Assembly: GCA_038025085.1 (NCBI GenBank)
Contig: CM076145.1
Location: 50,881,206 to 50,945,205, forward strand
Length of the DNA stretch: 64,000 nt
Direction of reading: 5' to 3'
Source: Tetragonia tetragonoides
Taxonomy: Eukaryota; Streptophyta; Magnoliopsida; Caryophyllales; Aizoaceae
This document shows positions 49,603 through 61,708 of the stretch, in pieces. Numbering within the stretch: the stretch's first letter is position 1; each line of letters starts with the position of its first letter. The position numbers and the translations under genes were made by a program. The notes below the pieces were generated by a model. The model made no database searches. It was not told the DNA's origin and was given only the letters and a program-made list of their open reading frames with translations.

Positions 49603-50665
49603 CCCCTAAATTAATAATATCTCTTATGGACCCAAAAAAATATTAGACGATGCGTTATTATAGCAAAATTGAATGTTAAGCGGAAATCAATTTCACATAT
49701 ATTTTTTCAATATTCAGTTTCACTAAAAGATAAAATCTCCACCAACGGAAGGTCATACAAAATCTAAAGAAGACGATTAGGGCACCCTTATTGGTGTTGA
49801 CGCAGCCGGGGCCGGCCAGTGTATCTTGAGAGCTGAAGAAAGGCGCAGGTGCACTGGTGCAGCGTGGGTAGCACGTGAAGACGAGTGTATTCAAATTTTC
49901 ATGACAAAGCGACCTTTGGAAGTGAGCAAGAGGCAGAAGTATATATATGGCGACGCGTACATACTACATATACATTGTACATCAATTATTATTTATTATT
50001 ATTATTTTTTGTATGAGCCAGCAAATGTGAAGAGGCGAATTAAACTGAGCCTCCTCCTTTAACAAGCACAAGCAGTATATGTATATATAATCTTATAGTA
50101 TTGAGATCTCAAGTATGCCATTCCCAGTCAATCCCAGGATCATGTCAAATACTAACATTAAAAAACCTTATCCGAAACTGATCATGTATTCATGTTGGTC
50201 CCACCAATAAACAAACAGCTGAAAGCCAAGCCTAAGGAGATTAGATTTACAACAACATGCCCCTATCTACATGGCTATGTATGTGTATACTATAAAACTA
50301 CTGGGCTCCATATGACAATGCCCCAAAACCATAATAATGATAATTCTCGTACTAAATTGAGGCAACGAGGTTTTGATCTAGTGTTTAAATATTAAGATCT
50401 GGATATGTATATGTGTCTCCGATTCCTTAGCTTGAATCTACAAAAAAAAAAAGACCATATATTAAGAAAAGGGAAAAAGAAAATTGAGCAAAAGGTAGGA
50501 GCGAGTTTTCACCCTTTTAATTTTTTAGGTTTCAATTTAAAATTGAGGATGATCTTTGTTGTTATACGTCTGTGTTATAGACTTATTTTCACGGACCACG
50601 TCATCTTTGAGATGTTCATTTAACTTTGCATGCTTAATTAATAACGCTCTCAAGTTTAGTTTATA
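49603..50665. other. AT-rich intergenic, no gene seen
   Basis: Short open frames only. None has a recognisable motif or splice structure. Confidence 0.35.
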
Positions 50666-50882
50666 GTGCCTCTTTGTTTTTAAGTATCATTTTCGAAGTC
50701 GAACTTTGACCAGGTCACGTTTTTCTCATAAAACTGTATAAATAAAAATTACATATCATGATTTGTGAAAGTACTTTATGATGCAGATCCAACAAATGTT
50801 TTTTTCATATTATGAAACAAAATATTTTTTTCAAAATTTAACGGACAAACTTAGACAATAATATCCATTTAAAAGAAAGAAG
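50666..50882. mobile_element. Stowaway-like MITE (degenerate)
   Basis: The left end (ctctttgtttttaagtatc) is mirrored by gatattcat..aaagaaagaag-type sequence on the right (atccatttaaaagaaagaag), with TA next to both ends. The interior has the AT-rich pattern with tttgaccaggtca typical of Stowaway copies. About 217 bp. Confidence 0.55.
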
Positions 50883-51257
50883 TATAATATCTTATTCACA
50901 GAGTACTACCAATACAACATAGATATCACTGCTTTCGAATTCCCAAATTTCCAATTTTATCTCATTGTTTGCATAACTTTATTTTACTAAAGGTTATAAA
51001 CTAGTATTAACTATGTAAATAATATGATATATAATTAGTCGAAATTAAAGACAGTGAGAAACTATTCTTTTAGCGGGGGAGTGAGTGTGATATAAGATAA
51101 CTTTAAAGATAATTATACAATTTATCCCATGTCCACACTCTTTATCCAATGTAATTTGGATAAGTTTTATTCAAATAAGTTTAGTTAGGCTTTTTTTTTT
51201 GCAACAATAAAATAAGATATTATTAGGCAACTTATTGTCAAAACATCAACTTATTAA

Positions 51258-51554
51258 GGCTCCGTTTGATCCACCTGGATAAAAATGATCTGATCTGAAC
51301 TGATCTGATCTGAACTGAACTGAACTGTACTGAACTGATTTTTTAAACTTGACCGTTAACCATTTAAAATTTGTCCAAATATAGTCAATATTGAACTTAT
51401 TTGAAAGTATGCTTTGAGATCTTTCCAATGACATAATTATCATCATGAAATTATTTTGGAATAAAAAGTTATATGAGTGCTATAGTTACGCATGAATTGA
51501 ACTGGACTGAACAGAACTAAATTTAAGTAAAATTAAAGTGAATCAAATAGAACC
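51258..51554. mobile_element. Harbinger-type MITE, family A copy 3
   Basis: It begins ggctccgtttgatccacctg and ends gtgaatcaaatagaacc, inverted. A perfect TAA duplication flanks it (51255-51257 and 51555-51557). The interior shares acttgaccgttaaccattta with copies 1 and 2, and near the left end it carries a run of tgatctgaactgaactg words. 297 bp. Confidence 0.88.
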
Positions 51555-52220
51555 TAAAACCCTTAGAGCCCTCATACAAGCATGCCCAAACTTGTTATAG
51601 AGTACAAAGGTTCTACAAAAAAAATCTGATCTCAACTATACATTCAATTACTTAACAAACTCATATTATTACCGTAAGTAAGTAGTACATATTCGAGAAA
51701 TTTTTGTTAGATAAATAAATTAGTCATATAATTAAAGAAGAGGGTAAAGCATTGAGATTCAGTGAAATTGGACAAAATAGAAGCATTCACTGAACCTAGA
51801 CATACCTTTTTTCCAAAGTCATTATAAGAAGAATAATCAAATTTCAATTGACAATGCGATCAAAATATTAATTAACAATAAATAGTTGGATCGTTAGCTG
51901 AAATGTTAAGAGGTATCTAAAGTTGTAAAAAGGTATTGTCAAAATTTAAATGTCAAGGCGTTAACTTTACATTTTTAGAACTTTTCTTTTATCATGCAAA
52001 TACAACCCGGTTGGTAATATGTCCCCAGAACTATTGTATTCAAGGGTATAAACGAGCGCCTAATCAAACCATTTGGAAACTCAACTCGATCGATTTAGAC
52101 TCGTGACTAAATACAAAAACATGAATTTCTACATGTTTTATTTATTTAACTACCTATACATTTTCACTGGCAACCCTCAAATACATGAAAAATCAAGCCA
52201 CCCAATTCGAGCAATATATA

Positions 52221-52639
52221 GGGTGTGTTCGGCAACCAGCTTTTGGGTAGCTGTTAGTGGTTTGAACTAGTCAAACCACTACCTATCATAATTTGTTGTG
52301 TACGGTAAACCGCCTTTAGTAGTAGTTGTTAGCTGTTAGAGTAGTGTTTTACAAAAGCTACTAAAATTAGCCTTTTAACTCCAAAGGCTAGCTGTTGAAA
52401 TTATTTGGACACTTGATCGCGATTCTATCCCTTTATTTTTAATTAGAAAAAATAACAATATGCCCTTTTATGTCATTTTACATCAATCAGCTAACCAAAC
52501 CGCTAACTTTACCGAACACCCAATAAGTAAACCGCTGACAGTTACGTACCGCTCATGACAGCTAATAGCTAGTTCAATAGCTAACCATTAATAAAACATC
52601 TAAGACTACAGCTACAACTAAGTCTTGCCGAACAGACCC
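52221..52639. mobile_element. Harbinger-like MITE, family B
   Basis: The ends gggtgtgttcggcaacc and cttgccgaacagaccc are inverted and flanked by ATA on both sides (52218-52220 and 52640-52642). The arms contain tagctgttag and its complement repeatedly, so it may fold on itself. 419 bp, no coding capacity. Confidence 0.72.
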
Positions 52640-53123
52640 ATAGTAAGCTTGGATTGTGGAGATCAGAGTTCAAGCTAGCTCTGCTTGGGCTTTGATCATA
52701 GCTCGAGACAAAACTTTCACAAGTGAAGATACTATTTTTATTTAAGATAAAATCACTTTTAAATGGACTGATGGCATGTTAACTTTGGACATGGTTGAAT
52801 GCTTCCTTACATGTGTTTATTTAACCAATGATAAGATAAGATTAAGATATAATAAAAGGCGTACAGCAAGTATATACGGAGTATTATTCTGAAAAGATGG
52901 GGCGCGGAGAATAGGGTCAGGGTGAGTGCTTAGCTTGCACTGTTGCACATGGCAATTGGCAAGTTTGGCAGAGGTGATCAATTTTCCTTTTTAATATGAG
53001 CAAACTCTCAACCCTGACGACGAGCACCAGGACAACTCAAGAAGAAGGAATCTTTCCGGCATTGCTTTGAGGATATGCCACCACCATACCTAACTACCTT
53101 TGCATTAATTAGTACTCAAAATA

Positions 53124-53349
53124 GGCCCATCATTTCCAACGGGATAAAATTATACTCAATTGAATTAAAATTAATGGTGTCCATACATATTTAATATTAG
53201 ACTCATTTAGAAATACGCTTTGAAATTTATGATATAAGTATCATGATTTTTTTTTTGGAATAAAAAATTTATTGAATGATAAATTCCACATGAACTAAAC
53301 TAAATTAAAAATAAGTTGGGTAAAATGGATGTATTTTTTAGAGCTTACG
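53124..53349. mobile_element. Degenerate Harbinger MITE, family A copy 4
   Basis: The interior matches family A (atatttaatattagactcattta, aatacgctttgaaat, ggaataaaaaa..ttattgaatgataaa) but the ends are decayed. Borders are approximate. Confidence 0.5.
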
Positions 53350-56052
53350 ACGTGTTCAACTCAATTCAATTAAGCAGTTGTTTTGTGTCATTTCAGTGAT
53401 ATTCAGTTCAATTCAATGATATTTAGTTCATTTCAGAAATATACATTTTGTCTCACATAAAAAATGGGGATCAATTCAATTTTATGGTGTTCATTTCAAT
53501 TCAATAATACTAAATTTATCACAGTTCAAGTTCAACCCTACAAAAACACCTAATATTAGCCTTTTTTTGATAATTTGACCACTCATAAGTCATAAGGTAC
53601 CAAATGAGAACCAAATTAACATTGCATATGGTCATGGTGGGAATATTATTATGATTACGTATGGTTAGAATAGAAATTAATTAAAATCTTGAATAAGTTG
53701 CCGGTTTTAGCTTCTCCGAGTACCGAGTACCTAGTACCGCCCCACCAACTCAAATAAGAAAAGGAAAAACAAAAGGTTATGCGAAAGGCGGTTGCTCAAA
53801 AGTCAAAACAGATGGTTAGATCTTATGTTCACTCACTCTCTTCCTTCCTTAGGGTTTTCACAAGACGCTCACTCTCTCTATACTATCCCCAGTTCAAACC
53901 TCAGGCAATCTCTATCTCTTTGAGACTGGCATTGGAGGTCACAAACCCCAATCCTACCAAGTTCTCGTAACTGACGCCGATGATTCTTCAACAGGGCAAA
54001 TAACTGGCATCGAATTCGATTTTCCGTAATAATCTCTATCCTTTTCCTTTTATTTTTTTCTGAATTGGTGAATATAGTTATTTCATATACTTAAAGGAAC
54101 TTTTGACTGTAATTACAGGGGGTTCTAAAATCTGATTTGGGTTTGAATTTCTATTTCTATGTATGTTAACTTAATTAAAAAAACAACAACAATGGGACAT
54201 TCAATTGTGTTAGTGTTACTGGTAAATTGTACGCTGCTTTGTTGGTAGTTCTATAATTATTTTTTTTTTTAGATGAGAGCCTTGTTGGTAATTGTTAGCA
54301 TTCATTCAGTGTATTTTGTACTTTGAAGGTATTATAAAGAAACTGAAAATGATTTAATTCAAATTGTTTGTCAAGTTGTTTTTTCAGTAATCTCCTAAAA
54401 TTGGGCCATAGTGATCAATTAAACTGAGTACTAGAAGAATTCATATTTATTTATCTCAAGAAAGATGGAAGACCCCAAAGCATGGTTGTTTCACTATAAG
54501 TGGTTTGCGGATAATAGTTACAAATGACTATTGATACTTTAGAATTTGCAGAGAGCAATTTTACTTATGATAAGATAGTCTATTGGGAAGACAAGTGTCC
54601 CAAAGAACTATATGGGTTGCCAGAATTATTAACCCCCCCCCCCTCCCCCCAATAGTGCATTACAGGACGTGTACAGGGAGTAAGCAATACAAGTTCGAGG
54701 GCACATGGCTGTAGCACTGACCATCTGAGCTAATGTTAGGCAAAGTATTTCATTCTTAATAGTGGAGAGAGAGAGAGAGCGCGCGCGCTATGTTTGGCCA
54801 TGTGTGCTGTGCTGGATCTGGAAAACTAATAATATGGGTGCTAAAACTATATTTTTAAATAATATGGATGCCAAAACTAAATAATTTTTGCTAATTTCCA
54901 AAAAAATTCCAAAAATAGGGTATTTTAGCAAATTTTTCCGATAAAACTGGGTGCCCGGGACCCTAGTGCCCCCCATAAAAAAGAAAGTGAAATAAGGAGA
55001 GTTTTTTTTTTCTTTCCCTTTTTCTTTAAAACCCATAGGAATCAAATATATCTGTCTCTAATTTTGGTTTGTTTGACGCATATTGAGTGGTGATGCTTTT
55101 CAGCTTCTCAGAATGAGCGAGGTAGGAATGCTCTCTGTTCTGCCACTCTGCATTCAGACAGGAAGCATTCCTACTTTTGCTGAAGAGCAATTGGTTAAAC
55201 AAGTCATCTTAATTCTATCACCACTTTGTTTTTCCCCCTACCCAAATAGCAGTAGCTCCTATTTTAATATTTTATTTTGGGTTAGATTGAGAGGTTTTCG
55301 GTACTAAGATTGTAATTATCTCCACAATAAAGGGTTTACCAAACTAAACGATCTGATGACTTATGTTTTACCCCTTTTCCCCCCATTGACAGGTTACAAG
55401 ACTCCTAGATCGAACCAACCTCCATTAAGTAAGTATCAACATTTCCTTTGATACTCAGCAACATTATTTTTGTTTTAACTAGAATTCTGAAGCAGTGATC
55501 CAGGTTGATATAAGTATGTCGTGGATTTTTGTTAGTATTCATTGAAAGCTCTAGGGAAAAGTTCTCTAGAACATCATTTGGTAGGTGACCTAGCTAGCTA
55601 GCTAGCTACTTACCTAGTATTGTGCTGGCTGTCTAATAATTTTTTTATTTTTATTTTTTGAAAAAACTAGAATCATCTCAATGTTATAGATCCTATACTT
55701 CAGGAGCAATCAACTCCTGATATGTCATCTTGTAAGCAGTAATATCAAAATATTTGTTAATATGATCCCCCTAAAATCAATTTTTGGGGTCACCAGAAAT
55801 TGATGGTAACTGTTTGATCTTACTTCCAATTACTGCAAACCTCTAAGTAAATCTTTAGATCAGAAATATGGATTGCATGGATTGCTCGACCTCTTTTGTC
55901 TGCCACAGAACCCAAGTAGAGAAACTTGAATGGGAAAAGCAAGAAAGAAGGGATGGCAATTAATGCATCAGCAGATGATTACATTTTAGGAACTGATGCA
56001 CATCACTCACTACTATACAAATGCTAACACATACTGTAATAATCTTTTCTTT

Positions 56053-56085
<33 letters not shown>

Positions 56086-56128
56086 CCGCTCGTATACTGT
56101 AATATCTTTTGAGTTTAAGAAATGAGCA
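53350..56128. other. Mostly intergenic, possible unrecognised first exon near 53.8-54.0 kb
   Basis: At 53812 an ATG opens a Ser/Arg-rich, presequence-like frame (MVRSYVHSLSSFLRVFTRRS). In a different frame 53890-54026 reads TGIGGHKPQSYQVLVTDADD and could end at a donor TTTTCC/GTAATAAT. The two frames do not join without a shift and I find no convincing next exon, so this is either a decayed gene start or chance. C-homopolymer, (GA)n/(GC)n and (TAGC)n tracts lie near 54632, 54764 and 55590. Nothing else supported. Confidence 0.3.
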
Positions 56129-56600
56129 GCAGTAGCTAGTCTGAAAGAGAGAGACGGTACCTGAGGTGATGATATAGTGAACCAATGTTGGAAAGCAGTT
56201 TACCACTAAAATAATCACAACTATGATGAAAAAGCTTTGTCCACCATTTTCCATTGGAGCTAAAAGCTTCACTACTTTTGGCTTTGGAATATAATGGACT
56301 AAAGCAAAAAGGCTCATAAAACTGTCAGCACTTCTTATTTATTGTGAAGTTGCCAATGGTCGTCGCACTTCGGATCTCGGGTCAAATGGAAACAGTCTCT
56401 CTGTGAGACTCTCACAGGGGTAAGGCTGCGTACAACCGACCCCCCCTTACCCTGCCTAGGCGGGAGCCTCTTTGGAGGCACTGGGATAATGTTGTTGTTG
56501 TTGTTGATGATGAAAAAGCTCATGCAAAGAGGGGCATACAAGGTGGGGACTGGAGAGTCATCAAGGCGACAGCAATCCATCTTAAGGCTAGATAGTCAAG
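56129..56600 (-). pseudogene. Possible coding exon (membrane segment) split by a SINE
   Basis: With the SINE at 56237-56506 and one target copy set aside, the minus-strand sequence on both sides reads in one frame: SPVPTLYAPLCMSFFI from the upstream side, then IVVIILVVNCFPTLVHYIIT, ending at a donor-like CAG/GTACC near 56160. The frame crosses the insertion point without a shift and encodes a hydrophobic stretch fit for one transmembrane helix. An acceptor-like CTCCAG precedes it near 56553. I do not recognise the protein. A possible first exon is at 56905-57111. Chance openness of about 40 codons remains possible. Confidence 0.35.
56237..56506 (+). mobile_element. Full-length SINE, copy 3
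   Basis: A 270-bp copy of the same SINE as at 28614-28883, in plus orientation: it begins ttgtccaccattttcc, contains ggggtaaggctgcgtacaa and ccctgcctaggcgggagcc, and ends in (TTG)n. A perfect 14-bp duplication ATGATGAAAAAGCT flanks it (56223-56236 and 56507-56520). A T homopolymer of about 30 bases (56055-56085) lies upstream. Confidence 0.9.
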
Positions 56601-56904
56601 TAAGGGTTTGGGGGGCAATAAGGGGAGTAACACATCCCTTGATGGTGCAATATCCTGAAACAATTGTGCTTTAATAACTATCTTATTCTGCCTTCTAGCT
56701 GAAATGTGCAAGCCTAATAGCATCACGAAAGCCATTATGCAAGCTGTGTAGCTTCTACAACTAGCTAGCAGCCTAGACTACTGACTTACTGAGATGCGTA
56801 GCTGAAACTTGGAGTACTTGTCCCTAGGGATTTGAATGATGGGCCCTGCTGTTGCAGATACATGACTAAGAGAACCATAAAGATTACTGTTTCAAATGGA
56901 TGCT

Positions 56905-57111
56905 CTAATGTCTCCAATAGAATGATGCTTTGGGTTTTATTGGTGCTGGTTCTTCTTGGGTTGGAATGACCACGTCATTGTCATTGTCGACCTGGGCGCG
57001 CCTGTGGTGAACAAAGCCATGGCCATACTTGACTGCTTGAGTTGAGGAGGCCTGATGGTCTAGGCTGCTTCGACTGGGACTGGCGTACCCATTACCCATG
57101 AGACAAGACAC
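56905..57111 (-). CDS. Unrecognised small open frame, possibly a first exon
   Basis: A 68-residue minus-strand frame starting MSCLMGNGYASPSRSS, with His-rich and acidic patches and no membrane segment. The composition looks protein-like and balanced, unlike nearby AT-rich DNA, but no family is recognised and the stop (TAG after FYWRH) comes without a usable donor. It may belong with the SINE-split exon at 56.1-56.6 kb. Low confidence. Confidence 0.22.
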   Translation of the reverse strand: MSCLMGNGYASPSRSSLDHQASSTQAVKYGHGFVHHRRAQVDNDNDVVIPTQEEPAPIKPKASFYWRH

Positions 57112-57126
57112 GACACCACTCGACTC

Positions 57127-57354
57127 TCTAACACCCTATCTAGTATCTACACTCAACCAACACCTCCCCGCCTTCTAATCCACATTTAAATGTTCTGTTT
57201 CATTTGTCACCACTTCTTTTTCTTTTTCCATGTCACAAACTCTAACACCCTATCTAGTATCTACACTCAACCAACACCTCCCCGCCTTCTAATCCACATT
57301 GAAATGTTCTGTTTCATTTGTCACCACTTCTTTTTCTTTTTCCATGTCACAAAC
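57127..57354. repeat. 114-bp tandem duplication
   Basis: The unit beginning tctaacaccctatctagtat runs 57127-57240 and repeats at 57241-57354 with a single difference seen (cacattt versus cacattg). Very recent duplication. Confidence 0.92.
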
Positions 57355-57679
57355 TGTTCCCAACTACCTTCAGTAGCCTAGCCAATAGTGATCACAAGAC
57401 TGCAATTCAGACCTTATTTACTTATAATTCTCACCAGTTTAATATTGGTTACACTTATAGTTAGCATCGAAATACCCATTGTCTCAAATCACTGTCTTTG
57501 CAGTTGTTGAATAAATATTTAATTTATGCTGCCAGTTAACTTTGATTTTTAACGAAAAATAGTTGGCCATAGGTTATGAAGACTAAAAGAGTGCAATATA
57601 TGAGCCAATGCTTACAAATCAGATTGTCAGTTTCACTTAACTTTGAAATATAATTGCATGTCTTGTTCTTTTTCCGAAA

Positions 57680-59380
57680 GAGTTGGTATATCGAAGGAAC
57701 TAATGCCTACTGGGGAAGCATGCACCTAGTAGTGATGTCGAGCAGGATGTGTTTCTGATGGGACAAAACTTATCGCATGAGCAAGGAGAGAGTATGATTA
57801 GAGTTGTGAGTAATGTTGAAATCAAGGATGCTTTGCTCTCCATATCTGACAAATTGACAATAAATTACCTGGCCTGACGGTCATACAACAACATTTTTTA
57901 AGAAAGCTTGGGAGGTGGTGGGAGAGGAGTTTTGTTCTGCTATTTCTGAAATCTTCCACGGGGGTGCCCAAACAGGTAAACTCTATGTTCCCAACTCTTA
58001 TCCCTAAAAATGATAATCCTGCTAATGTGATATAGTTTAGATCAATATTTTTTTTGTAATGTGATTTATAAAACAATCACTAAAGTGTTGTCTAATAGAA
58101 TGCAAGTGGTGTTAGGGGATATAATCAGTAGAAAACAAGCTGCGTGTGTAGAACACTATAGCATATCTAAAAACACTGCCATGGCTCATGAACTGTTGAA
58201 ACACTATGGGAGGAGAAATATTTCACCTAGGGCTGTGTTGAAGGTGGACATTAAGAAGGCGTATGATTACTAGCAACTAGAGGTTTATTAAGAAAATCAT
58301 GATAGGGTAGGATTTCCTGGTGTGTTAGTTACATGGGTGATGAATTGTATTCCCGTGCAAAAATTTCAGTTTGTTTGAATGGTTCTCCCCATGTTTTTTT
58401 TTTGCTAGTGGTAGGGGGTTGAGACAAGGAGACCCCATGTCTCCCTATCTGTTTGTGCTTGGCATGGACTATTTGGCTAGATTGATGAAACAAGTTCGAA
58501 GATCACCATTGTATCACAACCATCCTATGTGTGTTAGTGAAGATTTGTGCCTCTTGTCGTTTGCAGATCATCTGTTAGTGTTTTCTAGGGTTGGTATATC
58601 CCTCTGTCACTCCTGTCCAGAATTGTTTGAATCAATTTGGGAGAAGTGTTTGAATCAGTTTCGGAGAGTGTCTGGATTGGAACCAAGTCCCAAAAAAACA
58701 AATGTTTATTTTAGAGGGGTTTCTCAAAGGGTTAGAAGGGATACCATAAGAGAGACTAGGTATGTGGAGGGAGAGTTGCCATTCAAATATTTGGGTATAT
58801 CAATAAATGCTTCCAGATTGACTACTTCTGTTTGCAAGCCTCCGATAGAGAAGATCAAGGCAAAGTTGCAGCATTGGTCCCTAATAGATTGTTGTCAAAT
58901 GCTGGAATGTTACACATGCTGAATAGTGTTGTCTTTGGTATGCAAGCTTATTGGAGTACAGTTTATGTTTTGCCTAGGCAGATGATTGCTGAAATTGAGC
59001 AGTTATGCAATTTTTTCTGGGGAAATAAGGTGGGGGAGAGGGCTATATGCTGGGCAAGCTGGACTATGGTTTGCAGACCTGTTGTTGAAGGTGGTATGGA
59101 AGGTGTTAAGTTAGACAAGACTATGATGTTGAAATAGATTTGGAAACTAAAAGACACTCAGAACTCTCTTTGGGCAGATTAGACTTCTATATATCTCAAA
59201 GAGCAGAGTGTATGGACTTCCAAGGTCAAGCAAAGAGACTCATGGTTCTGGTCAGGGATGAGTTTGTTGTGAAAATTGGGGGTATCTTGGATGATGAGGC
59301 TGCATTACAGAATTGTACAGATGCCGAAGTTCAGTGTCAGGAAGGCGTATGACTTTTTAGAAGTAAACAGCAAAGATGGT
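57680..59380 (+). mobile_element. Degenerate L1-type LINE reverse transcriptase
   Basis: Blocks of plant L1 reverse transcriptase appear in order: VSNVEIKDALLSIS (57805), FFKKAWEVVGEEFCSAI (57895), VIYKTITKVLSNRM (58055), VLKVDIKKAYDY (58240), RGLRQGDPMSPYLFVLGMDYL (58415), LLSFADHLLVFSRV (58550), FKYLGISINA (58780), then the C-terminal IEQLCNFFWG region (58995) and KFSVRKAYDFL (59325). Frames change several times and stops interrupt. The catalytic FADD is FADH, so even an intact reading would be inactive. Both ends are truncated. A duplicated 35-base unit (tcaaaagccg.atgacttgtc) follows at 59384-59449. Confidence 0.85.
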
Positions 59381-59591
59381 GATTCAAAAGCCGAATGACT
59401 TGTCTCTCGGACTGCAGCTTCAAAAGCCGGATGACTTGTCTCTCGGACACGGTTGGTGAGGCTCAGCCAAGGGGCCACCATCACAGGGCTGCTTTCTAGT
59501 AATATGAGGGCAGCCATACTAGAATTTTCCCTCAATTTAAAGGTGAGCAAGGGGTGTTTGGCTGTAAATAACCAAGCTGCTGCTACAACCG

Positions 59592-59798
59592 CTAATAGTT
59601 TGATTGAAAATTTTTCAGTGAGCCAAGAACCTCATGATACGATACAAGGAGGCTGTTGGGCATTCCAGGGCTGATGAGTGATGAGAGCTCACACAGTGAC
59701 ATTGATCCTCCATTTTTCTCTAGCACATCGGCTATGCCCAGCTCAGTTGCACATTTTACAACCGCCATTTCTGTAAACCCAAACACATATATTTCCAT
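59592..59798 (-). pseudogene. O-methyltransferase N-terminal (dimerisation domain) pseudogene fragment
   Basis: The minus-strand frame from 59798 reads YVFGFTEMAVVKCATELGIADVLEK and then GGSMSLCELSSLIS, a match to the dimerisation domain of plant small-molecule O-methyltransferases (COMT/ASMT-like). After SPG the expected continuation appears in the next frame (SLYRIMRFLAH) and hits TGA at once, so a frameshift plus a stop break it. The methyltransferase domain is absent and the helix before YVFGF is missing. It is a truncated dead fragment next to LINE debris. Confidence 0.72.
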
Positions 59799-60291
59799 AT
59801 TTTTATTTCTGCTTCCTCTTCTTTTTTGCCCCTATTTCTTGATTACTTTACCCTCTCTCAATCTTATTTCTTCTATTTCTATATGCCTCTCTTATCTCTG
59901 TCTTAGCTTGTTTTTGCACAAGCTCATCTTTTTGAGCTATAGGCTTCATATAAGAGTAATATGGAGTCATACACCGCACTACAAATGTATAGTGACTGAT
60001 AATAATGAGTAAGACTTAAAAACCTGAATATTGTTTTTCTTTCAAAAAAAAACAAAAACAACGTGAATATTGTTTTGAGCATTCATTTTTCTCGTTTTGA
60101 TCATTATTAGCGAATGAGTACTTTAGTAATTTAGCTACTAATAAAGTCCTTATTAATTTCCACTTGCATACAAATAAGAGACTGGAAGGTTACAATATGA
60201 TATCCCAAAACAAATCCTCAACCATTAATTTTCACGCTCCCGTACGGTCTCAGACACCCGAAAAATTTTTAGTGTTTGGGTAACAAACTAA
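59799..60291. other. Intergenic, no gene seen
   Basis: T-rich and AT-rich DNA upstream of the OMT fragment; no supported feature. Confidence 0.35.
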
Positions 60292-60538
60292 GGGTCTGTT
60301 CTCCCCAACTGAAAAATGTTTATATTTATTACTGAAAATTTATTTTTGTTGAACTTCGTTGAAATTTTATTTAATTTTGTTGAATTTCGTTGAACTTTGT
60401 TTATTTTTGTTGAATCTTGTTGATTCAAGTGTTTTTTATAACTAGTTTGTATATTGGTTTGTTTAAATTTGTTGAACTTTATTTAACTTTGTTGAAATTT
60501 GCTGAAATAAACAGAAATAAGCGGGAGAGAACAGATTC
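60292..60538. mobile_element. Harbinger-like MITE, family C
   Basis: The ends gggtctgttctcccc and gggagagaacagattc are inverted; flanks are TAA and TGA (one mismatch). The interior consists of degenerate tttgttgaactttgttgaa words. 247 bp. Confidence 0.6.
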
Positions 60539-61500
60539 TGACTCTTTGCTTATAGGGTGTTAGTGGGTTACCCAATCAATTTGGTATTTTTAAATTATTT
60601 TTTTTTATTTTATTTTTTCAAATATTCCAAAACCTCCCTTCTTATTTTTAAAGTTGTATTAGAGGGTAACATAGTCAGATGGTGTTACTGAAACAAAAAT
60701 TTGCGACAAACACTATCTTCCGAAAAACAATAAACACATGATGAGCGTGGACAGCCGACAACTGCTCGACATGAATGACAATTAGATTAGGACTAGGGAG
60801 GCCATGCTCCTTTCTTCTTCAAGTACAGCCAACCCAAAAAAAAGTACTTGAAAAAAAAATTTGAGGCTTGAATTATCTGCCAATTCCAAAATGTGTTGGT
60901 TCTGTATTTGTTTTGGAGGGGAGGGGGAAATTTACCAAATAGTTTACTATTATAGGTATGAATTTAACTATGCGATGCACAAAATTTTTAATAAACTGTA
61001 CTAAAAGTATGCATTGAATTTTTATTGATGTAAGCTAAAAAACAATCATCATTTTCGTGCTATGCACCGAGTATTTATTGAACATATTTTTCTAAAAAAA
61101 GTGGGTTTTAAGTTTTGGATCTGAAATTCGAATAAATAAGGATCTGACAAAGCCTAAAAGTCTAATTTGAACTCAGAGTGTATCAATTGGTAAACCGAAA
61201 AAATACACGCAAATAAGAGGCAAAAAATTATGGATTTTATTAAAAAATAAATTTTGTAGATCTCTTGATTCAAACAGGGAGGGGAACGAGGGTCTTGTCG
61301 ACGGCTCAATCTTAAATTGTTGTGTGGCCTGTTCCATTGAATCTGATGTAGCTTTTGACTTTGTGGCTTGTTCCATCTAACTCGCTCCAATTCTGGAATG
61401 ATCTCCCTACTTATAAAGGAAATAATATCCTTTCGATACTCGGTGTATGACGCAATTTCATTGTATAGAGAGTCAATTTTTTCAAACTATAAATATTGAT
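60539..61500. other. AT-rich intergenic, no gene seen
   Basis: No coding or RNA signal. Two overlapping minus-strand frames near 61154-61390 contain a degenerate repeated SQKLHQIQWNRPHNN-like reading without any family match; treated as noise. Confidence 0.35.
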
Positions 61501-61708
61501 TCCTCCGTTCATTATTTTTCTTTTGACGTTCTCCTACACTTTGACCATAGATAATTATAATTTTATAACTATAAAAATGTTATATTTTGAAATATTATTA
61601 TAAATTTAACAATAGTATTTTTATTAATTTTTCTTATATTAATGATTAAAGTTTGTAAACTTTGAACACAAAATGTCAAATGAAAAGAAAAGTTTGGAAC
61701 GAAGGGAG
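61501..61708. mobile_element. Stowaway-type MITE
   Basis: The left end cctccgttcattatttttc is mirrored by gaaaagaaaagtttggaacgaaggg at the right, and the inner words ttgaccata / tgtcaaatg also fit. The right flank is TA. About 208 bp, AT-rich core. Confidence 0.7.

Noticed and set aside
53779..54026. Mitochondrial-type leader gene
   Set aside because: The presequence-like frame and the better coding-looking frame after it do not join, and no downstream exon was found; kept only as a low-confidence note.
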